A stretch of 33,608 nt of DNA from Stygiobacter electus. GTDB lineage: Bacteria; Bacteroidota; Ignavibacteria; Ignavibacteriales; Melioribacteraceae. The notes under the pieces were generated by a model, which was not told where the DNA came from, ran no database searches, and was given only the letters and a program-made list of their open reading frames with translations. The position numbers were made by a program, and so were the translations under genes. Shown here in pieces: positions 14,497 to 21,726 of the stretch; within the stretch, counting starts at the first letter, position 1; the number at the start of each line of letters is the position of its first letter. The stretch is from contig JARGDL010000027.1 in assembly GCA_029210465.1 (NCBI GenBank), positions 1-33,608 of the forward strand. Direction: 5' to 3'.

Positions 14497-14709
14497 TTAT
14501 TTATAGTTGTTTTCTTCTAATTGTTTTGAAGGACATTTAACATTGCCATAAGTGCAAAACACGCAGCATTCGCCATCTTTTGGCTTTAATATTTTCTTAC
14601 AAAAATCGCACTCGTAAAAATGTACACACGCATAAAGCGGCATTTCTTCTTCTTTCTCAAAACCGCAATAAGGACACGTGATTTTTGATCTTATGTTAAT
14701 GTTTTTCAT
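14497..14709 (-). CDS. GDCCVxC-type zinc-ribbon small protein
   Basis: 70 residues. Its ATG overlaps the czcA stop (ATGA), so it is translated with the pump. It has C-P-Y-C-G-F at residues 12-17, C28, C-D-F-C-K at 35-39, and G-E-C-C-V-F-C-T-Y-G at 47-56, which is the GDCCVxC motif with Glu for Asp, followed by one more Cys. Nine Cys in 70 residues suggest two metal sites. GDCCVxC proteins occur mostly beside mercury or other heavy-metal resistance genes; their function is not settled, with metal buffering or delivery to the pump as likely ideas. The second RND operon in this window has no counterpart. Confidence 0.8.
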   Translation of the reverse strand: MKNINIRSKITCPYCGFEKEEEMPLYACVHFYECDFCKKILKPKDGECCVFCTYGNVKCPSKQLEENNYK

Positions 14710-17700
14710 AACTCCGGTTCTGCCTTTTTTTCTTCAAACCACTTATAAAGTGTTGGTAAAACAAACAGCGTTAATATAGTTGAAGTTATTATTCCGCCGA
14801 TCACAACAGTTGCAAGAGGTCGCTGGACTTCGGCACCGGCACCTTGGGATAGCGCCATCGGAACAAAACCAAGACTTGCAACAAGAGCAGTCATCAATAC
14901 TGGGCGCAATCTGGTTTCGGCACCTTGAAGAACCGCTTCATCCAAATTCTTTCCTTCCTGCCGTAGTTGATTGATGTAAGAAACCATCACAACTCCGTTT
15001 AACACTGCAACACCAAAAAGAGCAATGAATCCGACGCCGGCGGAGATGCTAAAGTGCATTCCTCGAATGAGAAGAGAGAAAACGCCGCCTACAATTGCGA
15101 ACGGAATTCCCGTGTAGATCAAAAGTGCATTTCTTATTGAACCGAACGACATAAATAAAAGAATGAAGATCAGGAACAATGAAAGAGGAACAACAATCAT
15201 CAAACGCGTTCTGGCACTTTGCAAATTTTCAAAAGTTCCGCCCCACTCAAGAAAATAACCGGCTGGAATTTTCAGCGATTGATCTAACTTAGTTTGAGCT
15301 TCGGCAACAAAACTTCCAATATCTCTTTCTCTCACATTCAGCTCTACTACAATCCTACGCTGGCTGTGCTCGCGGCTAATTTGAGCCGGTCCTTCTTCAA
15401 TGTAAACATCGGCTAATTGGCTTAGTGGAATACTCGAACCGGATGGAGTCGAAACTAGAATATTCTTTATCGTTTCAAGATTATTTCTGGCATCTTCCTT
15501 AAATCTTACAAGCAGATCAAATCTTTTTTCTCCTTCGAATACTACACCGGCTGCTTTCCCTCCGATAGCCGTTTCAATTATCTGGTTTATATCAGCAACA
15601 TTAATTCCGTAACGCGATATTTTTGAGCGGTCAATCTTTATTTGAAGCTGGGGAAGTCCGGTTACTTGTTCAATTTTAACGTCTGCAGCGCCATCAACTT
15701 TAGAAACAATTCTTGCAATCTCTTCAGCTTTTTCTTTCAACACATCTAAATCTTCGCCAAAAAGTTTTATAGCAATATCCGAGCGAACACCGGCAATCAG
15801 TTCGGCAACACGAAGTTGAATTGGTTGTGAAAAACTGAAAACCATTCCCGGAATTTTGGACGTAAGCGATTTGCTCATCTCATCAATCAATTCATTTTTT
15901 GTTCTGCCGGTTGCCCAATCGTCTTTTGGTTTTAGCTCAATTAAGATGTCACTCATTTCAACGCCCATCGGATCGGTCCCAATTTCTGCGCGTCCGGTTT
16001 TTGATACAACATAATCAACTTCCGGAAATTTCCGAATCTCTTTTTCAATCATCGCCGATGTTTCAATTGCAGTTGTTAATGATGCACTTGGCATTCTTAA
16101 TACTTGAATTGCAATTGCACCTTCGTCAAGCTGAGGAATAAATTCGCTTCCAAGAAACGGAAATATGATTATACTTATTGCAACAAAAGCAGCCGCAATT
16201 CCGGCAACAGCAAATCTTTTATTCAAGATTTTTTTTAGAAGCGGCGCATAATATTTTTTTACATAGGTTATAATTGGACTTTCCCTTTCCTTAACTTTCT
16301 TTTTGAACATTAACGCCGACATAACCGGCACATAAGTTAAGCTGAGAATCAAAGCACCAATTAAAGCATAAGTTACAGTGTATGCCATCGGCTTAAACAT
16401 TTTTCCTTCAATGCCAGTCAGCGTCATAATCGGAAAATAAACTATTATGATAATTCCAACGGCAAAGACAACCGGTCTTCCAACTTCCAAAGCCGATTCT
16501 AAAATTGATTCCGTGCTGCTTGTTCCATCTTTTCTTTCGTGAAGTTTTCGGATTGCATTTTCAACCATTACAACTGCGCCGTCAACAATCAAACCAAAAT
16601 CAAGTGCGCCAAGCGACATTAAATTTCCGGAGACGCCGGTCGCAACCATCATAATTACGGCAAACAACATTGAAAGAGGAATTACCGATGCAACAATAAA
16701 TCCGCCTCTTAAATTGAAGAGCAGCAAAACAAGAATTAAAATTACAAGCACCCCTCCTTCAAGCAGGTTTTTTTCCACCGTCCAGATTGTTTTATTTACC
16801 AAATCGGTTCTATCATAAAACGGCTGGAGTGTAACACTATCGGGCAAAGCTTTTCTTACAGTCTCAACTTTCTGTTTTACTCTATCAACAACCGCACGGC
16901 TGTTCTCGCCTTTCAACATCATAGCAATTCCGGCAGTAACTTCTCCTTCGCCGTTCATTGTAACAGCGCCCTGCCTAATTGCCGGTCCGAATTTAACATC
17001 GGCTACGTTGTGTACATAAATCGGCGTTCCATTCTCTCCGGTTTTTATGATGATGTTCTTTACGTCTTCCGTAGTCTGAACTAACCCCGAACCTCTCACA
17101 AGATACTGCTCGTTTGCGTGTTCGATGTATGCGCCGCCTGCGTTTGCATTATTTTCTGAAACGGCTTGAAATACTTCGCGCAGTGTCAAGTTGTAGTTCA
17201 AAAGTTTTTGCGGATCAATAAGAACCTGATATTGCTTTTCAAATCCGCCAAAGCTGTTTACTTCATTGATACCGGGAACTGTGAGAAGCTGCCGCTTGGC
17301 ATACCAATCCTGAAGCGTTCTCATCTCCATTAATGCTGTTGAATCTTGTTGCTTTGTTTTGTCTTTTGGTCTGATGATGTATTGATAAATTTCTCCCAAA
17401 CCGGTGCTTGTTGGTCCAAGTTCCGGACTTCCGAGTTCAGGCGGAATATTTTCAGACGCAACGCGCAGCCGTTCGAAGACTAACTGACGAGCAAAATAAA
17501 TATTAACATCGTCATTAAAAACAACGGTAACTAAAGACAAACCGAACTTTGAGACTGAACGAATTTGTTCAACACCCGGAATACCGTTCATCGCTACTTC
17601 AATGGGAAATGTAATGTAGCGTTCAATTTCTACGGGGGCAAGTGTTGGAGAATTAGTAAGAATCTGAACCTGGATATTTGTTACATCCGGTACAGCATCA

Positions 17701-17807
17701 ATAGGCAGCATTCTGAACGCAGCCGTTCCGCCGGCTATCAGCAAAATCACCGCGAAGATAACCAACAGCTTTTGCTTTAACGAAAATCTTATTATTCTTT
17801 CAATCAT
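14706..17807 (-). CDS. czcA: CzcA-type heavy-metal RND efflux pump, operon A
   Basis: 1033 residues, the normal length, with 12 membrane helices and two large periplasmic loops. The signature of the divalent-cation group of heavy-metal RND pumps is in helix 4 (near residue 400): D-F-G-L-I-V-D-G-A-V-V-M-V-E-N, with both Asp and the Glu for proton relay. Copper/silver CusA proteins instead have A-I-G-A-M-V-D-A-A-I-V, so Zn/Cd/Co/Ni is the more likely range. Other landmarks are D-A-V-P-D-V-T-N near residue 37, L-I-A-G-V-R-S-D in the second loop and F-I-A-L-F-G-V-A-V-L-N-G-V-V-M-V. It forms the inner-membrane part of a tripartite pump with the adaptor immediately upstream (no gap) and the TolC-like protein. 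The paralogue is at 21727-24816. Confidence 0.96.
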   Translation of the reverse strand: MIERIIRFSLKQKLLVIFAVILLIAGGTAAFRMLPIDAVPDVTNIQVQILTNSPTLAPVEIERYITFPIEVAMNGIPGVEQIRSVSKFGLSLVTVVFNDDVNIYFARQLVFERLRVASENIPPELGSPELGPTSTGLGEIYQYIIRPKDKTKQQDSTALMEMRTLQDWYAKRQLLTVPGINEVNSFGGFEKQYQVLIDPQKLLNYNLTLREVFQAVSENNANAGGAYIEHANEQYLVRGSGLVQTTEDVKNIIIKTGENGTPIYVHNVADVKFGPAIRQGAVTMNGEGEVTAGIAMMLKGENSRAVVDRVKQKVETVRKALPDSVTLQPFYDRTDLVNKTIWTVEKNLLEGGVLVILILVLLLFNLRGGFIVASVIPLSMLFAVIMMVATGVSGNLMSLGALDFGLIVDGAVVMVENAIRKLHERKDGTSSTESILESALEVGRPVVFAVGIIIIVYFPIMTLTGIEGKMFKPMAYTVTYALIGALILSLTYVPVMSALMFKKKVKERESPIITYVKKYYAPLLKKILNKRFAVAGIAAAFVAISIIIFPFLGSEFIPQLDEGAIAIQVLRMPSASLTTAIETSAMIEKEIRKFPEVDYVVSKTGRAEIGTDPMGVEMSDILIELKPKDDWATGRTKNELIDEMSKSLTSKIPGMVFSFSQPIQLRVAELIAGVRSDIAIKLFGEDLDVLKEKAEEIARIVSKVDGAADVKIEQVTGLPQLQIKIDRSKISRYGINVADINQIIETAIGGKAAGVVFEGEKRFDLLVRFKEDARNNLETIKNILVSTPSGSSIPLSQLADVYIEEGPAQISREHSQRRIVVELNVRERDIGSFVAEAQTKLDQSLKIPAGYFLEWGGTFENLQSARTRLMIVVPLSLFLIFILLFMSFGSIRNALLIYTGIPFAIVGGVFSLLIRGMHFSISAGVGFIALFGVAVLNGVVMVSYINQLRQEGKNLDEAVLQGAETRLRPVLMTALVASLGFVPMALSQGAGAEVQRPLATVVIGGIITSTILTLFVLPTLYKWFEEKKAEPEL

Positions 17808-18977
17808 CTAATCACTCTCCTTCATCATCTCTTTCATCAATTCTGATTTCAAGAAGAAAGCACCTTTGACAACAATTTTTTCTCCTTCGCTAACTCCGCT
17901 TATTATCTCAGTCATATCACCAAGATTATTTCCCAGACCGACTATTTTTTTTGAGAAGGTTGTATCGTTTAACGCTGCAAATACAAAACTCTTGCCGCCC
18001 TCTTTTATAATAGCATCGTTCGGAACTGCAATTCCTTTTACATTTCCAGTAACCGGAATAAACATTTCTCCGAACATTTGCGGTTTTAGTTTATTGTTCT
18101 TGTTCTGTAAAGAGGCGCGGTATTTTATTGTTCTTGTGCGCTCATCAACAGTTTGACCGATAAGAATTGTTGTGCCGTTGAATTTTTCGTTTGGATAAGC
18201 TGTTGTAGTAAATTCTATTTCTGGCTTGCCGCTTAGTTTAGATATATCTTTTTCGTAAACCTGCCCGTCTGCCCAAAGGTTGGAGATATTCATAATCTTA
18301 AAAGCAAGAGTGTTTGCTTCAACCAATTGCCCGATAACTACATTTCTTTCCGTAACTATTCCATTGATGGGAGATTTTATGGGAAGAATTCCGGCAATAT
18401 GTTCGAGGGTTCCATTTTCCAAGACATCCTCGTGGCTCAAACCAACGGCATGTATTCTTTTATCTTCGGCATTGAATTCAGCAGACGCCTTTTCATAATC
18501 TGCTTTCGCTTCCTGCAATACTTTTTGCGAGCCTATATTTTGTTCAATCAAAGTTTTTTGTCTCTCATAAACCGCTTTGTAATAGTCGAGATTCGATTTT
18601 GCCTTCAGATAAACTGCTTTTAATTCGCCTATCTCAAGTCCTTCAAGCTGCATCAACACTTGTCCGGCTTTTACGTTATCACCTTCTTTTACAAAAACTT
18701 TATGAACCCTTCCTTGAATTAAAGAACCTACTTGCGCTTCGTAATCCTGATTAGGTATAAGTTTAGCAGCTGCTTTAATTAAGCCGGTTAACGTTTCATT
18801 TTTAATGGTTTGTATCTCGATTCCCATTTCTTTCATCGCTTTGCTGGTTAGAGTAATTTCTTCTTTCCCGTGCGTTTGGTTTTCTTCCTTTATCTCTTCG
18901 TTCTTCTTTTCGCCGCATCCAAAAAATATGAATGCAGTTATCGAAAGTATTAATAAGAATTTTATGTTAAATCTCAT
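17808..18977 (-). CDS. czcB: CzcB-type membrane fusion lipoprotein, operon A
   Basis: About 389 residues from the ATG at 18977, which has GGAGA 8 bases upstream and gives a proper lipoprotein signal (L-L-I-L-S-I-T-A-F-I-F-F-G-C). An ATG at 19001, overlapping the TolC stop by 4 bases, is an alternative start. After the Cys comes a charged Glu-rich linker, then a barrel-sandwich half (G-S-L-I-Q-G-R-V-H-K-V-F-V-K-E-G-D-N-V-K-A-G-Q), a helical hairpin of about 80 residues, the second lipoyl half (I-K-S-P-I-N-G-I-V), and the beta-barrel and membrane-proximal parts. It links CzcA to CzcC. It abuts czcA with no spacer. A single His lies in the linker (N-Q-T-H-G-K); no long His/Met-rich metal site is seen. 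Confidence 0.92.
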   Translation of the reverse strand: MRFNIKFLLILSITAFIFFGCGEKKNEEIKEENQTHGKEEITLTSKAMKEMGIEIQTIKNETLTGLIKAAAKLIPNQDYEAQVGSLIQGRVHKVFVKEGDNVKAGQVLMQLEGLEIGELKAVYLKAKSNLDYYKAVYERQKTLIEQNIGSQKVLQEAKADYEKASAEFNAEDKRIHAVGLSHEDVLENGTLEHIAGILPIKSPINGIVTERNVVIGQLVEANTLAFKIMNISNLWADGQVYEKDISKLSGKPEIEFTTTAYPNEKFNGTTILIGQTVDERTRTIKYRASLQNKNNKLKPQMFGEMFIPVTGNVKGIAVPNDAIIKEGGKSFVFAALNDTTFSKKIVGLGNNLGDMTEIISGVSEGEKIVVKGAFFLKSELMKEMMKESD

Positions 18978-18997
18978 TTCATTTTCTCCGTCATTAT

Positions 18998-20302
18998 TCA
19001 TTTGGTTATACTATCTCCAACTATTTCCTCAAGCGTAAATATTGAGCGGTTGTAGTTGAATAATACATTTATGTAATTGTTTTTAGCATTTATCAATGTT
19101 TGTTTTGCCTGCAGAAATTCTATATATGTAATTTCCCCGGCATCATAGCTTTTTATCGCAGTTCTGTAAATCTCATCAGCTTGCGGAAGAATATCACTCA
19201 CATAAAGTTTTACTAGCTTTAAATTATTTTCATAATCTGTAAAAGCGCTTTTTATTTTTAAGGTAATCTCGTTCTTTGTTAATTGTAACTCGGATTCAGA
19301 TATAGACTGATTTGCAGCCGCTTCCTGTATTTTTCCTCTTTGATCGAACATAAACCATAAAGGAACAGATATACCAAATGAAGCTCCGTAAAATCCGTTA
19401 TTGCCGTCGCGCGTTTGTTTGAAATAAGCCAGATTAATATTTGGCAGAATGGAAGACCATGCAAGTCCTTTTTCAACAGACGCTATTCCATATTTTAATT
19501 CGGCAATTTTTATTTGTGGATTAGTTTCTTCCAAAGATTCATAGATTTGCTCTAATTTTATTTTATGATCAACAAATACTAATGAATCTGTAAGAGCTAA
19601 TTGAGATTCATAACTTTGTTTTCCATTTCCAAGTGAGTAATTCAGTTCGGCAAATGCTGTCGTAAGTTCGTTCTTTGCAACTTCAAGATTGTTCCGCGCT
19701 TCGGTATATTGAACCTTTGCCGTTAATCTTTCAAGATTAGTTCCTTCTCCAACATTTTGTCTTATCTCCGCTTTCTTATAAAAATCTTCCGAGATTAAAA
19801 GATTTTCCTCAGCAGAATTTACCTGGTATTGTTTAGCCAGAACTTTGTAGTAACTTGTTTTTACTTGATTTATAACGCTTCTCTTAGTCATGTTTAGTTT
19901 ATAAACTGCAATCTCTTCCTCTTTATTAAATTTGCTTCCTTCCAAAAAGTAATTTGAAGGGAACTTAAAAGATTGACTTACAGCTAGAGTTTTTTCGCTA
20001 TAATTACTTAAACTGCTATTCACCGGTGTATATCCATAGCTAACTCCAACCTCCGGTTGGGGTAATGATATCCCGCTCCAAAATCTTCCTTTTGAAGCTG
20101 AAATATTTTCCATAGCGCTTTTTACTTCCGGATTATTCTTTAACCCAATTTTAACAGCTTCATTCAAACTCAGTTTCTTGATTTCTGTTTGTCCGTAAGT
20201 ACAAAGCGGTAGCAGCGCTACTGCGAACAAAACAAAAAATTTGTTTCCCGATAAACAGGATTTCCCCGACTGAGTCGGGATCTTCGACACATAACTCAAC
20301 AT
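18998..20302 (-). CDS. czcC: CzcC/TolC-family outer-membrane efflux protein, operon A
   Basis: 434 residues, GGAGA close to the ATG. The family pattern is clear from residue 40: L-S-L-N-E-A-V-K-I-G-L-K-N-N-P-E-V, long helices rich in Lys, Glu and Asn, and a second repeat ending Y-I-E-F-L-Q-A-K-Q-T-L-I-N-A-K-N-N-Y. It forms the outer-membrane duct of the tripartite pump. The signal peptide is odd: its hydrophobic core (F-F-V-L-F-A-V-A-L-L-P-L) is preceded by 21 residues (S-K-I-P-T-Q-S-G-K-S-C-L-S-G-N-K in the middle) encoded partly by a perfect palindrome at 20265-20279. No other start codon lies between this insert and the core, so the insert must be translated. Confidence 0.93.
   Translation of the reverse strand: MLSYVSKIPTQSGKSCLSGNKFFVLFAVALLPLCTYGQTEIKKLSLNEAVKIGLKNNPEVKSAMENISASKGRFWSGISLPQPEVGVSYGYTPVNSSLSNYSEKTLAVSQSFKFPSNYFLEGSKFNKEEEIAVYKLNMTKRSVINQVKTSYYKVLAKQYQVNSAEENLLISEDFYKKAEIRQNVGEGTNLERLTAKVQYTEARNNLEVAKNELTTAFAELNYSLGNGKQSYESQLALTDSLVFVDHKIKLEQIYESLEETNPQIKIAELKYGIASVEKGLAWSSILPNINLAYFKQTRDGNNGFYGASFGISVPLWFMFDQRGKIQEAAANQSISESELQLTKNEITLKIKSAFTDYENNLKLVKLYVSDILPQADEIYRTAIKSYDAGEITYIEFLQAKQTLINAKNNYINVLFNYNRSIFTLEEIVGDSITK
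20265..20279. repeat. Palindromic element inside the czcC signal-peptide coding region
   Basis: CCCGACT-G-AGTCGGG, a perfect 7-base dyad, within the codons for K-I-P-T-Q-S-G-K-S. The sequence is more GC-rich than its surroundings, and the neighbouring bases up to about 20245 continue with TCCTGTTTATCGGGA-like sequence when read on the minus strand, consistent with a longer dispersed element inserted in frame. Confidence 0.6.
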
Positions 20303-20393
20303 TCTTTCTCCAAATATTTTTTAATAGACTAATCTGCCATTGGCGTGAATACATTTATCCCGTAAAGGTATCAACGAAAAGAAATGAGATTGG

Positions 20394-20738
20394 TTAAATT
20401 AGAAAGGTTCTGTTGAAAAGGTAGACTTCTGTAGTTTTTTGCGGTGAGTGTAATTGTTCCGAATTTAAAACCGTAAATGTTTTTGTATGCTGGTTTCCTT
20501 CATTAATGCAATGAAAACAAATTGATTTATCAACCGTAAGTTTAAAGCTATCTTTTGAAACATCTTTGGCAATTTTTGTGGTTGCTAATTTAACAATTTC
20601 ACAGTAGTCGTGCGCGCCGTGATTGCTATCGTCATAATCAAGTAGTCCGACTTCAGAATGGAGAAAAGAAAAAACAATAGCCACCAAAATGAAAGCTGAA
20701 ACTGTTTTTGTTGTTCTATGTATTATTTTCTTTATCAT
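20394..20738 (-). CDS. D-Y-C-E-I-V family small membrane-anchored protein (copy 2)
   Basis: 114 residues. The N-terminal anchor (about 12-30: V-S-A-F-I-L-V-A-I-V-F-S-F-L) is followed by H-S-E-V-G-L-L-D, a His/Asp-rich stretch (D-D-S-N-H-G-A-H), then D-Y-C-E-I-V-K, V-D-K-S-I-C-F-H-C-I-N and the conserved end H-S-P-Q-K-T-T-E-V-Y-L-F-N-R-T-F-L-I. It has two more Cys (C-F-H-C) than copy 1 and several His, so metal binding is plausible. It lies between arsR and czcC, 91 bases before the latter, and is probably the first structural gene of operon A. A distant likeness to DUF2946-type small proteins (membrane segment then H-C-x-x-C) is possible. I do not recognise the family. Confidence 0.75.
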   Translation of the reverse strand: MIKKIIHRTTKTVSAFILVAIVFSFLHSEVGLLDYDDSNHGAHDYCEIVKLATTKIAKDVSKDSFKLTVDKSICFHCINEGNQHTKTFTVLNSEQLHSPQKTTEVYLFNRTFLI

Positions 20739-20771
20739 AAGCTGTTAATTTATCTCACCATCTTCAAAACT

Positions 20772-20790
20772 CCCTTCCCTTTGGGAAGGG
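20772..20790. terminator. Strong G/C hairpin between arsR and the D-Y-C-E-I-V gene
   Basis: CCCTTCCC-TTT-GGGAAGGG: a perfect 8-base stem with a 3-base loop, 13 bases after the arsR stop. It may attenuate read-through from arsR into the pump genes, but no T-run follows. It also resembles the palindromes at 14096-14135 and so may be a dispersed repetitive element. Confidence 0.45.
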
Positions 20791-20803
20791 TCGGGGCTAG
20801 GCT

Positions 20804-21163
20804 TTATTCTAGGCAATGCTTTGTTGCTTCATTTACAATTTTGCTAATATGCTCATCATCTAAAGAGTAATAAACCATCTTCCTTTCTTTTCTATAACTA
20901 ACCAGTCTGTTATTTTTTAACAACCTTAACTGATGAGAGATAGCAGAAACAGAAACTCCCGTTAATGCTGCAATGTCGCATACACATAACTCATCTTCAG
21001 AAAGAGAAAGTAAAATTTTTAATCTTGTAAAATCACTTAAACTCTTAAAAGTTTCAGAAAGCTCATTTATCAAAGAATCATCAGGCAGCTTTTTCTGAAC
21101 TGCCTTTACTTTCTTTTGATCAATAAACTCTACTTCACAAATTATGTTATTGTTCTTATTCAC
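20804..21163 (-). CDS. ArsR/SmtB-family metal-responsive repressor
   Basis: 119 residues counted from a GTG at 21163. A TTG at 21199 in the same frame lies upstream of the likely transcription start, so it is not used. The winged-helix core has F-K-S-L-S-D-F-T-R-L-K-I-L, then E-L-C-V-C-D-I-A at residues 58-65 (the alpha-3 Cys pair of ArsR/CadC types), the recognition helix S-V-S-A-I-S-H-Q-L-R-L-L, and the wing R-K-E-R-K-M-V-Y-Y-S-L. The last helix carries D103, H105, H116 and E119, the spacing of the SmtB/CzrA alpha-5 zinc site (D, +2, +13, +16). It should release DNA on binding Zn, Co, Cd or similar and control the adjoining efflux operon. Confidence 0.9.
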   Translation of the reverse strand: MNKNNNIICEVEFIDQKKVKAVQKKLPDDSLINELSETFKSLSDFTRLKILLSLSEDELCVCDIAALTGVSVSAISHQLRLLKNNRLVSYRKERKMVYYSLDDEHISKIVNEATKHCLE

Positions 21164-21168
21164 AACAC

Positions 21169-21184
21169 TTGAGTAATCATTCAA
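21169..21184. promoter_or_regulatory. Probable ArsR operator
   Basis: TTGAGTAATCATTCAA, an imperfect 8+8 dyad (6 of 8 pairs) just downstream of the -10 element and covering the expected transcription start of arsR. TTGA/TCAA ends and this position fit the operators of ArsR/SmtB regulators. Autorepression is the likely result. Confidence 0.45.
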
Positions 21185-21342
21185 ATCAAATATAAGCAAA
21201 GTTGGAATTTATTGTCAAGTCTTAAATCACTTTTTATGCCTGCATCGCCCCCGTGTCCTTCCCTCTCGTATCCTATCACCGCACCGAGTGCTGCTGAGAG
21301 TAGAGCGCGCAGAGTCATTACGAGTTCTATGTTCCAATCCAT
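21181..21342 (-). pseudogene. Truncated mgtC copy (first 36 codons) fused to unrelated sequence
   Basis: From the ATG at 21342 the first 36 codons equal those of mgtC (MDWNIELVMTLRALL to G-D-A-G-I). The repeat then ends and 17 unrelated codons follow to a TGA at about 21181. Only the first membrane segment and the G-Y-E-R-E motif remain, so the product cannot work as MgtC. The ribosome site is still intact. The out-of-family part of the frame runs through the arsR promoter, so translation or transcription of this relic would cross the regulator's control region. Confidence 0.8.
21189..21218 (-). promoter_or_regulatory. arsR promoter
   Basis: On the minus strand TTGACA (21213-21218) and TATATT (21189-21194) are separated by 18 bases, close to the standard sigma-70 pattern. 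The start of transcription would fall near 21182, inside the dyad at 21169-21184 and about 20 bases before the GTG start of arsR. The -35 lies in the unique sequence just beyond the end of the 405-bp repeat. Confidence 0.55.
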
Positions 21343-21639
21343 AGATGCCTCTTACTTATTTATATGTGAGTTCGGGTTTCATTGTCTTTTCCATCTATCT
21401 ATTTTCCATCATTAAAGTCCCCCTTTGGGGGATTTTCCCAAAGGGATTCCTTCGGAAAGGGGCTATATCGCTTCTTTTCCTCTCTCATTCGTTCTTATCT
21501 TTACAACGTTAACGACATCGGTAACAAATATTTTCCCATCACCCGGATTTCCCGTGTGTGCATTCTCTTGAATCGAATTTACAACTGTTTCTGCCAGTTC
21601 GTCTTGAACAACACTTTCTATTTTATTCTTTGGCACAAA
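21235..21639. repeat. 405-bp direct repeat, copy B
   Basis: Copy of 13913-14317 with one substitution (21614). The left end falls in the mgtC relic and the right end inside a divergent P-II-like gene, so the copy joins two broken genes. The palindrome cluster is retained at 21418-21457. Confidence 0.97.
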
Positions 21640-21708
21640 TTTAAAAATACTTCCGTCATGGATTTCCCTTTTACCTTTGCTTTTGCCAAGTCCATTTATT
21701 TCATTCAT
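21463..21708 (-). pseudogene. N-terminally truncated, chimeric P-II-like gene
   Basis: 81 codons, 18 bases after czcA of operon B. The last 59 residues equal those of the full P-II-like protein except one Ile-to-Ser change (E-S-V-V-Q). The first 22 (N-E-I-N-G-L-G-K-S-K-G-K-R-E-I-H) are homologous to the T-loop region of that protein (D-I-K-G-F-G-K-G-G-G-K-K-E-N) but clearly diverged in DNA. The first 30 or so residues of the family, which form the first strand and helix of the fold, are missing. So it appears to be an older paralogue that lost its 5' end and had its 3' end replaced. A stable P-II trimer is doubtful, though the frame is open. Confidence 0.75.
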
Positions 21709-21726
21709 TTTATACTTCTTTCTGAT

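Noticed and set aside
21164..21199. TTG start for arsR giving 12 more residues
   Set aside because: It lies upstream of the -10 element and of the expected transcript start, and the extra residues are not part of the ArsR core.
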